From Pseudomonadota bacterium (GTDB taxonomy: Bacteria; Pseudomonadota; Alphaproteobacteria; Rhizobiales; Rhizobiaceae), in the NCBI GenBank assembly GCA_003242525.1, contig QGUU01000188.1, forward strand, positions 1-5,603: a DNA stretch of 5,603 nt, given 5' to 3'. The translations under genes were made by a program, and so were the position numbers. Of this stretch, positions 1 to 5,103 are shown piece by piece (positions within the stretch are counted from its first letter, which is position 1; each line of letters opens with the position of its first letter). The notes beneath the pieces were generated by a model. The model did no database searches, was not told the origin of the DNA, and was given only the letters and a program-made list of their open reading frames with translations.

Positions 1-50
1 CCAGGTTCTGCGAACGCCGGCGAGCTTCTCTGTCTCCTGCCGGCCGCCTT
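1..50. other. Left-edge non-coding stretch
   Basis: This is the stretch downstream of the SelW-like gene, up to the window edge. It is GC-rich and has no ORF, no stem followed by a T-run and no RNA gene that I recognise. Read on the minus strand it contains the purine-rich patch GGCAGGAGACAGAG. That patch could belong to the start region of a further gene outside the window, but nothing in view supports this. Confidence 0.4.
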
Positions 51-356
51 TCACTCCTCGACGCCCACGTCCTTCTTCCGGTCCGAATGGCCAAGCTCGC
101 GGCTGGGCCAGGCCAGGTCGCGCACACGGCGTTTCAACTCGGCAGCATCTGGAAAGCCGCCGTCATGCTTGCGGTCCCATATAGGGGTGCCATCGCAGGT
201 GATGGAGAACACACCGCCCGTGCCCGGCACGAGGGCCACCTCGCCTATATCCGCACCGAAGGTGGAAAGCAGCTCCTGTGCCATCCAGCCGGCCCGCAAT
301 AGCCATTGGCATTGGGTGCAGTAAGTGATGACGATGCGGGGCCTTGCCGCGACCAT
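51..356 (-). CDS. SelT/SelW/SelH (Rdx-type) family protein, Cys-Cys form
   Basis: This 101-residue protein belongs to the small thioredoxin-like Rdx family (SelT/SelW/SelH), whose bacterial members are thought to be thiol-disulfide redox proteins of unknown substrate. What I see: a short first beta strand (RIVITY), then the redox motif C13-T-Q-C16 at its end, a helix (WLLRAGWMAQELLSTFG), and the family C-terminal half GTGGVFSITCDGTPIWDRK followed by GGFPDAAELKRRVRDL. In animal homologues the second Cys is selenocysteine; here it is a normal TGC codon, so no recoding is needed. The charged tail (SDRKKDVGVEE) is extra. The start is well bounded: the yebC TGA lies in the same frame four codons upstream. 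No Shine-Dalgarno sequence is visible in the 9-base gap, so translation probably depends on coupling to yebC. It is predicted cytosolic, with no signal peptide. Family is fairly secure; biological role is unknown. Confidence 0.88.
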   Translation of the reverse strand: MVAARPRIVITYCTQCQWLLRAGWMAQELLSTFGADIGEVALVPGTGGVFSITCDGTPIWDRKHDGGFPDAAELKRRVRDLAWPSRELGHSDRKKDVGVEE

Positions 357-365
357 CTGGAGGGC

Positions 366-1115
366 TCAGGCGGCGCTTAGCTTGGCCAGCGTGGCGTCAT
401 CCACCTCGAAATTGGCGTAGACGTTCTGCACGTCGTCGTCGTCTTCCAGGCTGGCGACCAGCTTCATGAGCGACTGTGCGCGCTCTTCATCCACCGGCAC
501 GGTGTTCTTCGGCTTCCAGATCGCCTTCACCGTTTGCGCCTCGCCCAGCGACGCTTCAAGCGCCTTGGATACGTCGCCGAGCGCCTCGAATGCGCAATAG
601 ATCGTGTGGCCTTCCTCGTCACTCTCGACGTCGTCGGCGCCGGCTTCGATCGCCGCTTCCATGACCTTCTCGGCATCGCCCGCGGAAGCGGGATAATAAA
701 TCTCGCCGACTCGATCCCACATGAAGGAGACGGAGCCGGTTTCGCCGAGCGAACCGCCCGCCTTGGTGAAGGCCGCACGCACGTTGGAAGCCGAGCGGTT
801 GCGGTTGTCGGTCAGCACTTCGACTATGACCGCCACGCCGCCGGGGCCATAGCCCTCGTAGCGGACTTCTTCATAGTTCTCGGAATCGCCTCCGGAGGCC
901 TTGCTGATGGCGCGCTGTATGTTGTCCTTGGGCATGGACTCCGCCTTGGCCGCCTGAATGGCAAGCCGCAGGCGCGGGTTCATCGCAGGATCGGGCGAGC
1001 CGAGCTTGGCTGCGACGGTGATCTCGCGAGCGAGCTTGGAGAAAAGCTTCGACTTGATCGCATCCTGGCGACCCTTGCGATGCATGATGTTCTTGAATTG
1101 GGAATGGCCAGCCAT
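366..1115 (-). CDS. yebC: YebC/TACO1 family protein (PmpR-type regulator or translation factor)
   Basis: This is a full-length (249 aa) member of the YebC/PmpR/TACO1 family. The N-terminus reads [19 protein letters not shown], the family signature in its alphaproteobacterial form. It is followed by the helical domain with [25 protein letters not shown] and [16 protein letters not shown] (to about residue 76). Then come the two alpha/beta domains with [34 protein letters not shown] and an acidic patch ([11 protein letters not shown]). Members were first described as DNA-binding regulators (for example PmpR in Pseudomonas); mitochondrial TACO1 and bacterial YebC2 proteins act on the ribosome and help translation through proline-rich stretches. 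Which role applies here cannot be read from sequence. The ATG at 1115 is preceded by AGGAG at a 4-base spacing, and a likely promoter lies just upstream. In many proteobacteria yebC sits beside ruvC; here the next gene is a SelW-like protein. Confidence 0.96.
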   Translation of the reverse strand: MAGHSQFKNIMHRKGRQDAIKSKLFSKLAREITVAAKLGSPDPAMNPRLRLAIQAAKAESMPKDNIQRAISKASGGDSENYEEVRYEGYGPGGVAVIVEVLTDNRNRSASNVRAAFTKAGGSLGETGSVSFMWDRVGEIYYPASAGDAEKVMEAAIEAGADDVESDEEGHTIYCAFEALGDVSKALEASLGEAQTVKAIWKPKNTVPVDEERAQSLMKLVASLEDDDDVQNVYANFEVDDATLAKLSAA

Positions 1116-1119
1116 GGGG

Positions 1120-1124
1120 CTCCT
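1120..1124 (-). promoter_or_regulatory. Ribosome binding site of yebC
   Basis: AGGAG on the minus strand lies four bases (CCCC) before the ATG at 1115. It is the clearest Shine-Dalgarno match in the left half of the window. It fixes the yebC start at the codon that opens the family signature MAGHS. Confidence 0.7.
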
Positions 1125-1156
1125 GAAGGGATTGTCGCACTTTCGGAATGCCGGCG

Positions 1157-1185
1157 CTTATAGATAAAACGGGGCTTTCCGTCCA
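1157..1185 (-). promoter_or_regulatory. Candidate sigma-70 promoter for yebC
   Basis: On the minus strand, TGGACG (1180-1185) and TATAAG (1157-1162) are separated by exactly 17 bases. They match the -35 and -10 consensus at four and five of six positions. A start near 1150 would give a leader of about 35 bases before the yebC ATG. The 97-base terC-yebC gap is long enough for a promoter, and the short AT-rich patch stands out in GC-rich DNA. It suggests yebC and the SelW-like gene are transcribed independently of terC, at least in part. Sequence match only. Confidence 0.45.
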
Positions 1186-1205
1186 GCCGCCCGCCGGCAG
1201 AGCCT

Positions 1206-1967
1206 TCAATCTCTGCGCCTCGCCTTGCGACTCCTGGCCAGCATGTTGAGCCCTTCCACAAGCGCGGAGAAGCCCATTGCGGCGTAGATGTAGCCCTTCG
1301 GCACATGGTAGCCGAAACCGTCCGCGATGAGAGTCATCCCGATCATCAGCAGGAAGCCCAGCGCAAGCATGACTATGGTCGGGTTCTTCTCGATGAAATT
1401 GGCGAGTGGCGTGGCAGCCACCATCATCACCGAAACAGCAACGATAACGGCAATATACATGATGGCGATTTCGTCGGTCATGCCCACTGCCGTGATGATG
1501 GAATCGATGGAGAACACCAGGTCCAGCAGCAATATCTGGAAGATCGCGCCGCCGAGCGAAAGCTGCAAAGTCTTGGCCAGGAGCGGGTCGGAGTCGTGGT
1601 CTTCCGGATCGACATTGTGATGTATCTCGCGCGTTGCCTTCCACACAAGAAAGAGACCGCCCGCAACGAGGATAAGGTCGCGCCAGGAAAAGGCGTGCCC
1701 CAGGGCCGTGAAAACCGGTGTCGTCAGTTGAACGATGAAGGAGATCGTCGCCAGCAACAGCAGGCGCATTATCAGCGCCGCCGAAATCCCAAGCCGCCTG
1801 GCAGGCACGCGCTGCGCTTCCGGCAGCTTGTTGGTAAGTATGGAGATGAAAATCAGGTTGTCGATGCCGAGTACGATCTCCAGCACGATCAGAGTGAGCA
1901 ATGCCACCCAGGCGGTCGGATCCGAAACGAATGCAAAGTAAGGAGCGAAAAAATCAATCAGGGGCAA
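1206..1967 (-). CDS. TerC family integral membrane protein (probable metal-ion exporter)
   Basis: This is a 253-residue polytopic inner-membrane protein of the TerC family. Hydrophobic segments fall near residues 20-45, 60-82, 97-110, 137-162, 165-190, 195-215 and 225-240, consistent with about seven helices. The family's paired acidic motifs are present: LEIVLGIDN (E30, D36, N37) in the first helix and [10 protein letters not shown] (D149, D155) in the fourth. A charged His/Asp loop follows helix three ([14 protein letters not shown], 114-127). The C-terminal [18 protein letters not shown] and a basic tail ([10 protein letters not shown]) are also typical. Founding members relate to tellurite resistance; characterised homologues (Alx in E. 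coli, the Bacillus proteins) export manganese. Manganese or another metal is therefore the likely substrate, by inference. No other ter gene is present. The start is a TTG: an in-frame TGA lies 13 codons upstream with no ATG or GTG between, and the next GTG is inside helix one. No strong Shine-Dalgarno is seen. Confidence 0.93.
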   Translation of the reverse strand: MPLIDFFAPYFAFVSDPTAWVALLTLIVLEIVLGIDNLIFISILTNKLPEAQRVPARRLGISAALIMRLLLLATISFIVQLTTPVFTALGHAFSWRDLILVAGGLFLVWKATREIHHNVDPEDHDSDPLLAKTLQLSLGGAIFQILLLDLVFSIDSIITAVGMTDEIAIMYIAVIVAVSVMMVAATPLANFIEKNPTIVMLALGFLLMIGMTLIADGFGYHVPKGYIYAAMGFSALVEGLNMLARSRKARRRD

Positions 1968-2036
1968 TCGCGTCGTCTCGGCTGGCGGCGTCTGTCACGT
2001 ATGGTTGACGGCAATTAGGCGCGCTACCGACCAAGT

Positions 2037-2861
2037 TCAAGACCAGAACCGCGGGAATGTTTCTTCAAGTCGCGGCCCGCGTCGCAGTGGTGCGATGCGC
2101 TCCGCAAGCCCGGTACGGTCAGAGATTTCAATGCCCACGCCGCAGATGGTCGCAGGTCCGGCCGCCGCCTCGAAACGGCCTTTCGGCACTTTGGAGAGGA
2201 AGCGGTTGAGTGGTTCTTCCTTGTCCATGCCAAGGGAGGAATCGTAATCGCCGCACATGCCGGCATCCGAGATATAGGCCGTGCCGCCATTGAGGATCTG
2301 GTGGTCGGCGGTCGGCTGGTGCGTGTGCGTGCCGATAACGGCGCTGACGCGGCCATCGACGAAATGGGCGAAACACATCTTCTCGCTGGTGGCTTCGGCG
2401 TGGAAGTCTATGACAATGGCGTCGGCCTGCTCGCCCAGCGGGCAGTTGGAAAGTTCCGCTTCGACCGCCTGGAAGGGATCGTCCAGTTCCGGGTGCATGA
2501 AGACGCGGCCCATTATGTTTGCCACCAGAACACGCGCGCCATTGCGAGCCTGATAGATGCCTGAACCGCGCCCGGGCGTGCCCCTCGGGAAGTTTGCCGG
2601 ACGCAGGAAACGCCCCTCGCGCGGCGCGAAAGTGAGTGCTTCGCGCTGGTCCCAGACATGGTTCCCGGTCGTGACCACGTCTGCGCCGGCATTCAGCGTG
2701 GCGAGGAAAATCTCCTCGGTGATGCCGAAACCGCCTGCGGCGTTCTCGCCGTTGACGATGACAAAATCCAGTCGAAAGTCGGAAATCAGGCCGGGAAGCT
2801 GTTCCCATACCGCCGTACGGCCCGTCTTGCCGACCATGTCACCCAGAAAGAGAAGTCTCAT
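2037..2861 (-). CDS. ymdB: YmdB-type metallophosphoesterase (TIGR00282 family)
   Basis: This is a 274-residue calcineurin-like phosphoesterase of the YmdB family. YmdB of Bacillus subtilis is a di-metal phosphodiesterase that hydrolyses 2',3'-cyclic nucleotides and influences biofilm and motility decisions. All expected metal or active-site residues are visible in the family order: D8 (LFLGD), E39 and N40 (VNGENAAGG), N67 and H68 (TTGNHVWDQ), H154 (DFHAEATSEK), H179 and H181 (GTHTHQPTAD). A catalytically competent enzyme is therefore expected in the cytosol. Start choice: an ATG seven codons upstream at 2882 also opens the frame, but family proteins begin MRxLFLGD, and GGGGAC sits 4 bases before the 2861 ATG, so I prefer 2861. 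Both starts lie beside an 8-bp inverted repeat (see 2869-2892). It lies 55 bases downstream of the cyclo-ligase gene, with which it is often paired in alphaproteobacteria. The physiological substrate here is unknown. Confidence 0.95.
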   Translation of the reverse strand: MRLLFLGDMVGKTGRTAVWEQLPGLISDFRLDFVIVNGENAAGGFGITEEIFLATLNAGADVVTTGNHVWDQREALTFAPREGRFLRPANFPRGTPGRGSGIYQARNGARVLVANIMGRVFMHPELDDPFQAVEAELSNCPLGEQADAIVIDFHAEATSEKMCFAHFVDGRVSAVIGTHTHQPTADHQILNGGTAYISDAGMCGDYDSSLGMDKEEPLNRFLSKVPKGRFEAAAGPATICGVGIEISDRTGLAERIAPLRRGPRLEETFPRFWS

Positions 2862-2868
2862 GAAGGTC

Positions 2869-2892
2869 CCCGAAAGCTGCATGACTTTCGGG
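2869..2892 (-). promoter_or_regulatory. Perfect inverted repeat over the ymdB start region
   Basis: CCCGAAAG (2869-2876) and CTTTCGGG (2885-2892) form a perfect 8-bp stem with an 8-base loop between the fthC stop and the ymdB start. In the minus-strand transcript the loop carries the upstream candidate start (ATG at 2882). The 3' arm covers most of the GGGGAC that precedes the preferred ATG at 2861. No T-run follows, so it is not a standard terminator. A translation-gating hairpin is possible but inferred only. Confidence 0.5.
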
Positions 2893-2916
2893 ATGTCACG
2901 CGCCCACGCTCGGACT

Positions 2917-3504
2917 TTAGCCAGTCTCGCCGGTTCGACGCAAGCCGCTCTCGGTCAGAACCTCGGCGAGAACGACATCGTGCGGTTCGTCGGGAACATG
3001 CGAGACTTCCTGGCAATCGAAGGCAACGCCGATCAGGCGGGGGCTACGTCCTTGCGCGTGCAGGCGTGCAATCGCCCGGTCGTAATAACCCGCCCCGTAG
3101 CCGAGGCGATGACCGCGCCGGTCGAATGCAGCAAGTGGCACGAGCATGATATCGGGGTCGAGCACGGCGGCTTCAGGCCCCGGCCCGGTCGTACCGAAAC
3201 CAGTAGGCACCATTTCAGCGCCGCGTACCAGTTCGCGAAAAACAATGGTCTCGCGGTCCAGCACCACCGGCAGGCAAAGCCTCGCGCCGCGGTCGGCGAG
3301 GGTCGCCATAAGGGGTCTCAGGTCAAGCTCGGAACGGATTGGCAGAAAGCCCGAGATAATGGTACCTGGCCGGAAATCCAGCGCGGAAGCGCCCAGTTCC
3401 GCAATTCTCAGCGAAGCCTCTATGCGCAAGTCGGGAGCCAGGGCATCCCGCCGCCCGAGTGCCTCCTGGCGCAAATGCCTTTTCAGTTCCTTCAGCGACG
3501 ACAT
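2917..3504 (-). CDS. ygfA: 5-formyltetrahydrofolate cyclo-ligase
   Basis: This is a 195-residue enzyme that converts 5-formyltetrahydrofolate plus ATP to 5,10-methenyltetrahydrofolate, ADP and phosphate. It returns a storage or inhibitory folate to the one-carbon pool in the cytosol. Length is normal for the family. What I see: an N-terminal basic helix (KELKRHLRQEALGRRD) expected to contribute to ATP binding, the substrate-loop strand ISGFLPIRSELD (50-61), and the diagnostic C-terminal signature FDRRGHRLGYGAGYYDR (127-143). This is followed by LIGVAFDCQ and VPDEPHDVVLAEVLTESGL. The ATG at 3504 is preceded by GGGAT at a short spacing, a moderate ribosome site. It heads the block downstream of the carD terminator; I found no convincing promoter in the 108 bases between. 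In many alphaproteobacteria this gene follows zapA and the 6S RNA gene; neither is here. Symbol follows the E. coli name (ygfA/fau; also called fthC). Confidence 0.95.
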   Translation of the reverse strand: MSSLKELKRHLRQEALGRRDALAPDLRIEASLRIAELGASALDFRPGTIISGFLPIRSELDLRPLMATLADRGARLCLPVVLDRETIVFRELVRGAEMVPTGFGTTGPGPEAAVLDPDIMLVPLAAFDRRGHRLGYGAGYYDRAIARLHAQGRSPRLIGVAFDCQEVSHVPDEPHDVVLAEVLTESGLRRTGETG

Positions 3505-3612
3505 GCTATCCCGGCCCGATGCAGACTTTCGACCGCTATCACGATCATCGCAGAATCAACAGCACAATGACGTCTTCCGTAGCACGGTTCACGCCATGCA
3601 AGGCCGGGTCAG
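3505..3612. other. Spacer between carD terminator and cyclo-ligase gene
   Basis: This 108-base spacer must hold the promoter for the cyclo-ligase gene if the terminator at 3613-3644 is efficient. On the minus strand I see TTGATT and TTGTGC as possible -35 elements, but neither has a good -10 element at normal spacing. It contains no credible ORF. It is too short for a 6S RNA (about 160 bases) and shows none of the usual 6S arms. Its right end carries the third copy of the terminator arm sequence (3600-3610). Confidence 0.4.
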
Positions 3613-3643
3613 CAAACAAAAGACCCGGCACGAAGGCCGGGTC
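3600..3643. repeat. 11-base direct repeat with an inverted copy between
   Basis: AAGGCCGGGTC occurs at 3600-3610 and again at 3633-3643. The inverted core GACCCGGC (3622-3629) lies between them. The central arm can therefore pair with either flank: right, the terminator stem; left, an alternative 8-bp stem (3603-3610 with 3622-3629) around an 11-base loop. The two folds exclude each other. Confidence 0.7.
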
Positions 3644-3644
3644 T
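3613..3644 (-). terminator. Rho-independent terminator of carD
   Basis: On the minus strand, AGACCCGGC (3644-3636) pairs perfectly with GCCGGGTCT (3629-3621) around the 6-base loop CTTCGT. The run TTTGTTTG follows directly, giving TCTTTTGTTT. It lies 26 bases past the carD stop. A 9-bp GC-rich stem plus a T-rich tract is textbook intrinsic terminator architecture. The plus-strand reading lacks a T-run, so it acts in one direction. Confidence 0.88.
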
Positions 3645-3670
3645 GATGCTTGATTGGTCGGATGTGAGGA

Positions 3671-4258
3671 TCAGGCAGCCTCTTCCTGCTCGGCTTCCTC
3701 GTTGTCGGCCTTGGCTCCGCGCTTCGGGCCCTTGTTCAGATTGAGCTCGATGAGGCGCACCGCTTCCGTTTCCGACATGCGATTCACCGCAGCAATCTCG
3801 CGGGCCATGCGGTCAAGCGCGGCTTCGTAGAGCTGGCGCTCCGAATAGGACTGTTCCGGCTGGTTGTCGGCGCGGTACAGATCGCGCACCACCTCCGAAA
3901 TGGAAATCAGATCGCCCGAGTTGATCTTGGCGTCGTATTCCTGCGCGCGGCGCGACCACATGGTGCGCTTGATGCGAGCGCGACCCTGCACGACCTTCAG
4001 CGCGCGGTCCACATAGTCCGTCTCGGAGAGCTTTCGCATGCCGATCGAGGTCGCCTTGGCGACCGGGACCTTGAGGCGCATCTTGTCCTTCTGGAAGTCG
4101 ATCACGAACAGTTCCAGCTTCATGCCGGCGACTTCCTGCTCATCGATCGATACGATCTGGCCGACACCATGGGCCGGATAGACGATGAACTCGCCGGTTT
4201 TGAAGCCGTGGCGGTTAGACGGGGTCGCAGACTTCTTCTGGGTGGTTGCTGTTGCCAT
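3671..4258 (-). CDS. carD: CarD/CdnL family transcriptional regulator
   Basis: This is a 195-residue RNA polymerase-binding protein of the CarD/CdnL family. In mycobacteria, Thermus and Caulobacter, such proteins bind the RNAP beta subunit and stabilise open complexes, supporting rRNA and housekeeping transcription. What I see: a poorly conserved basic N-terminus (1-17), the Tudor-like RNAP-interaction domain from GFKTGEFIVYPAHGVG to about residue 75, then a helical DNA-binding domain (about 76-170) with RIKRTMWSRRAQEYD. W101 is the likely counterpart of the tryptophan that wedges at the -10 element. The tail is acidic and ends in Glu-Glu-Ala-Ala, resembling the Ala-Ala end that exposes Caulobacter CdnL to ClpXP; that link is inference. 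An in-frame ATG at 4348 would add 30 Ser/Thr/Gly-rich residues, but the 4258 start gives the MATATTQKK opening I recall for rhizobial homologues and has AAGGAG upstream. A long structured leader and a terminator frame it as its own transcription unit. Confidence 0.95.
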   Translation of the reverse strand: MATATTQKKSATPSNRHGFKTGEFIVYPAHGVGQIVSIDEQEVAGMKLELFVIDFQKDKMRLKVPVAKATSIGMRKLSETDYVDRALKVVQGRARIKRTMWSRRAQEYDAKINSGDLISISEVVRDLYRADNQPEQSYSERQLYEAALDRMAREIAAVNRMSETEAVRLIELNLNKGPKRGAKADNEEAEQEEAA

Positions 4259-4269
4259 TACGCCCTGCA

Positions 4270-4275
4270 CTCCTT
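4270..4275 (-). promoter_or_regulatory. Shine-Dalgarno sequence favouring the 4258 carD start
   Basis: AAGGAG on the minus strand lies 11 bases before the ATG at 4258. That is slightly far, with a second weaker AGGG about 5 bases before the ATG. No comparable site precedes the alternative ATG at 4348. This is the main sequence evidence, besides family length, for the shorter 195-residue CarD. Confidence 0.55.
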
Positions 4276-4282
4276 GGGTTGT

Positions 4283-4301
4283 CACCGGCATGGTGCCGGT
4301 G
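4283..4301 (-). promoter_or_regulatory. Perfect 8-bp hairpin just upstream of the carD ribosome site
   Basis: On the minus strand CACCGGCA pairs with TGCCGGTG around a 3-base loop (CCA). The hairpin ends 7 bases before the AAGGAG of carD. No T-run follows, so it is not an intrinsic terminator. It could affect ribosome access or RNA stability. If the longer carD frame were translated, this stretch would be coding, and the stem might then be incidental. Confidence 0.5.
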
Positions 4302-4363
4302 GAACTGGTCGACGAACCGTCTCCGGTCCGCTTGCCGCGCGACTGCATCTGCCGGAGGGACCA

Positions 4364-4394
4364 GCCGACAATCGCAAAACTGCGATCAGTCGGC
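4364..4394 (-). promoter_or_regulatory. Long two-part hairpin in the carD leader
   Basis: GCCGAC (minus strand, 4394-4389) pairs with GTCGGC (4369-4364). Inside it, ATCGCA (4386-4381) pairs with TGCGAT (4376-4371). This gives 12 base pairs with a small 2x1 internal loop and a 4-base apical loop. An outer pairing CCGGAG (4413-4408) with CTCCGG (4357-4352) can enclose it. It lies within the predicted carD 5' leader. I do not recognise it as a known riboswitch or RNA thermometer. Confidence 0.55.
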
Positions 4395-4486
4395 GCAGGC
4401 AGCTCTGCTCCGGACTATTGATTCCACCTTTCAGTGATTAAGGCGTTGCGCCATGAAATCGACGTGTGTCACCGACATGTAACAAA

Positions 4487-4515
4487 TAGATAACATAAAA
4501 AGTCGGAAGAATCAA
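4487..4515 (-). promoter_or_regulatory. Candidate sigma-70 promoter for carD
   Basis: On the minus strand TTGATT (4515-4510) and TATCTA (4492-4487) are 17 bases apart, inside a markedly AT-rich island (about 4480-4520) in otherwise GC-rich DNA. A start near 4480 would leave a leader of about 220 bases before the carD ATG at 4258. The hexamer matches are moderate (four and three of six); spacing and composition add weight. Confidence 0.5.
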
Positions 4516-4539
4516 GATTTTGCTGCATGCGCGAAGATG

Positions 4540-4562
4540 CCACGCCCAAAAATTGGGCATGG
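4540..4562. terminator. Hairpin downstream of fdxA, possible terminator or 3' end
   Basis: On the minus strand CCATGCCCAA pairs with TTGGGCGTGG around a 3-base loop (TTT): ten pairs, one of them G-U. It lies 48 bases after the fdxA stop and just upstream of the carD promoter, where a transcript boundary is expected. There is no T-run after the stem on either strand, so intrinsic termination is doubtful. It may instead mark or protect the fdxA 3' end. Confidence 0.45.
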
Positions 4563-4610
4563 TCTGAGACGGTCTGCAGCCTTTCGCGCCAGTGGGAAGG
4601 CGGTTGGATG

Positions 4611-4949
4611 TCAGTCGCCTTCACCCGGTTCCGGCGAAAAATACTTTTCGTACTTGCCCGGCTCCCCGTCGAACTGCTTCGCGTCCGGCGGCGGTTCTCT
4701 CTTGGCAGTTATGTTCGGCCACTTTTCGGCATATTCGGCATTGACCTGCAGCCATTTCTCAAGCCCGGACTCCGTATCCGGCTTGATCGCGTCGGCCGGG
4801 CATTCCGGCTCGCAGACGCCGCAATCGATGCACTCGTCCGGGTGGATGACGAGCATGTTCTCGCCTTCGTAGAAACAATCCACCGGACAGACCTCCACGC
4901 AGTCCATGTATTTGCATTTGATGCAATTGTCGGTGACGACGTAGGTCAT
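4611..4949 (-). CDS. fdxA: Seven-iron ferredoxin FdxA ([3Fe-4S][4Fe-4S])
   Basis: This is a 112-residue cytosolic electron carrier of the Azotobacter FdI / FdxA class, with one [3Fe-4S] and one [4Fe-4S] cluster. The cysteine pattern matches FdI with an offset of one: C9, C17 and C50 are the expected [3Fe-4S] ligands; C21, C40, C43 and C46 the [4Fe-4S] ligands; C12 and C25 match the extra non-ligand cysteines of FdI. The spacing C9-x7-C17-x3-C21-P followed by C40-x2-C43-x2-C46-x3-C50-P is diagnostic. The C-terminal part ([20 protein letters not shown], then a Pro/Gly/acidic tail) is the usual FdxA extension. The ATG at 4949 has GGAG 6 bases upstream. A possible promoter lies upstream, and a hairpin follows the stop. 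The redox partner is unknown; homologues are often abundant and essential in rhizobia and relatives, but nothing in this window names the partner. Confidence 0.97.
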   Translation of the reverse strand: MTYVVTDNCIKCKYMDCVEVCPVDCFYEGENMLVIHPDECIDCGVCEPECPADAIKPDTESGLEKWLQVNAEYAEKWPNITAKREPPPDAKQFDGEPGKYEKYFSPEPGEGD

Positions 4950-4993
4950 AGGCTGCTCCGGGAAGATCCCGTCTTTTCAATGCATTTTGGGGT

Positions 4994-5022
4994 GAGGTAA
5001 CGCCTTTGGCCGGCGCATGCAA
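4994..5022 (-). promoter_or_regulatory. Tentative promoter for fdxA
   Basis: On the minus strand TTGCAT (5022-5017) is followed after 16-17 bases by TTACCTC (about 5000-4994). This places a start near 4988, about 38 bases before the fdxA ATG. The -35 element is fair and the -10 element weak. The 154-base gap to the S4 gene has room for a promoter, and no better candidate was seen in it. Confidence 0.3.
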
Positions 5023-5103
5023 GGGCAGGCATTGCTACGAAACCGCGCTAGCCGGGCAAGAAATTTCGCGCCGCCCGGTCGGCCAGTCAAAGTTGCGTTC
5101 ATG

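Noticed and set aside
51..356. Selenoprotein with TGA-encoded selenocysteine
   Set aside because: Both positions of the CxxC motif are ordinary cysteine codons and there is no internal TGA in the frame.
534..1163. A 209-codon open frame on the plus strand opposite yebC
   Set aside because: It is wholly antisense to the well-supported yebC coding frame, with no ribosome site or recognised motif.
871..1644. A 257-codon minus-strand frame spanning terC and yebC
   Set aside because: It overlaps both genes in a different frame, and its Cys/His/Arg-rich translation matches no family; both overlapped genes have clear signatures.
1305..2018. A 237-codon His/Gln/Arg-rich open frame on the plus strand
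   Set aside because: It mirrors the TerC gene. The odd composition comes from reading hydrophobic membrane-helix codons in reverse complement, not from a metal-binding protein.
1968..2036. yybP-ykoY manganese riboswitch before the TerC-family gene
   Set aside because: The gap is only 69 bases and shows no matching stems; such riboswitches need more than 100 bases.
2557..3570. A 337-codon open frame on the plus strand
   Set aside because: It runs antisense across both the cyclo-ligase and ymdB genes, which have complete family motifs. The translation is Arg/Ser/Pro-rich with no domain I recognise, as expected of a GC-rich shadow frame.
3505..3612. 6S RNA upstream of the cyclo-ligase gene
   Set aside because: The spacer is too short and lacks the long closing stems and central bubble.
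4431..4454. Seven-codon leader peptide MAQRLNH in the carD leader as a gene
   Set aside because: No Shine-Dalgarno and no run of regulatory codons; a frame this short is expected by chance. Kept only as a note in the leader finding.
5051..5079. Stem CCGGGC/GCCCGG downstream of the S4 gene as a terminator
   Set aside because: Only 6 bp with a 15-base loop and no T-run; common by chance in DNA this rich in G and C.
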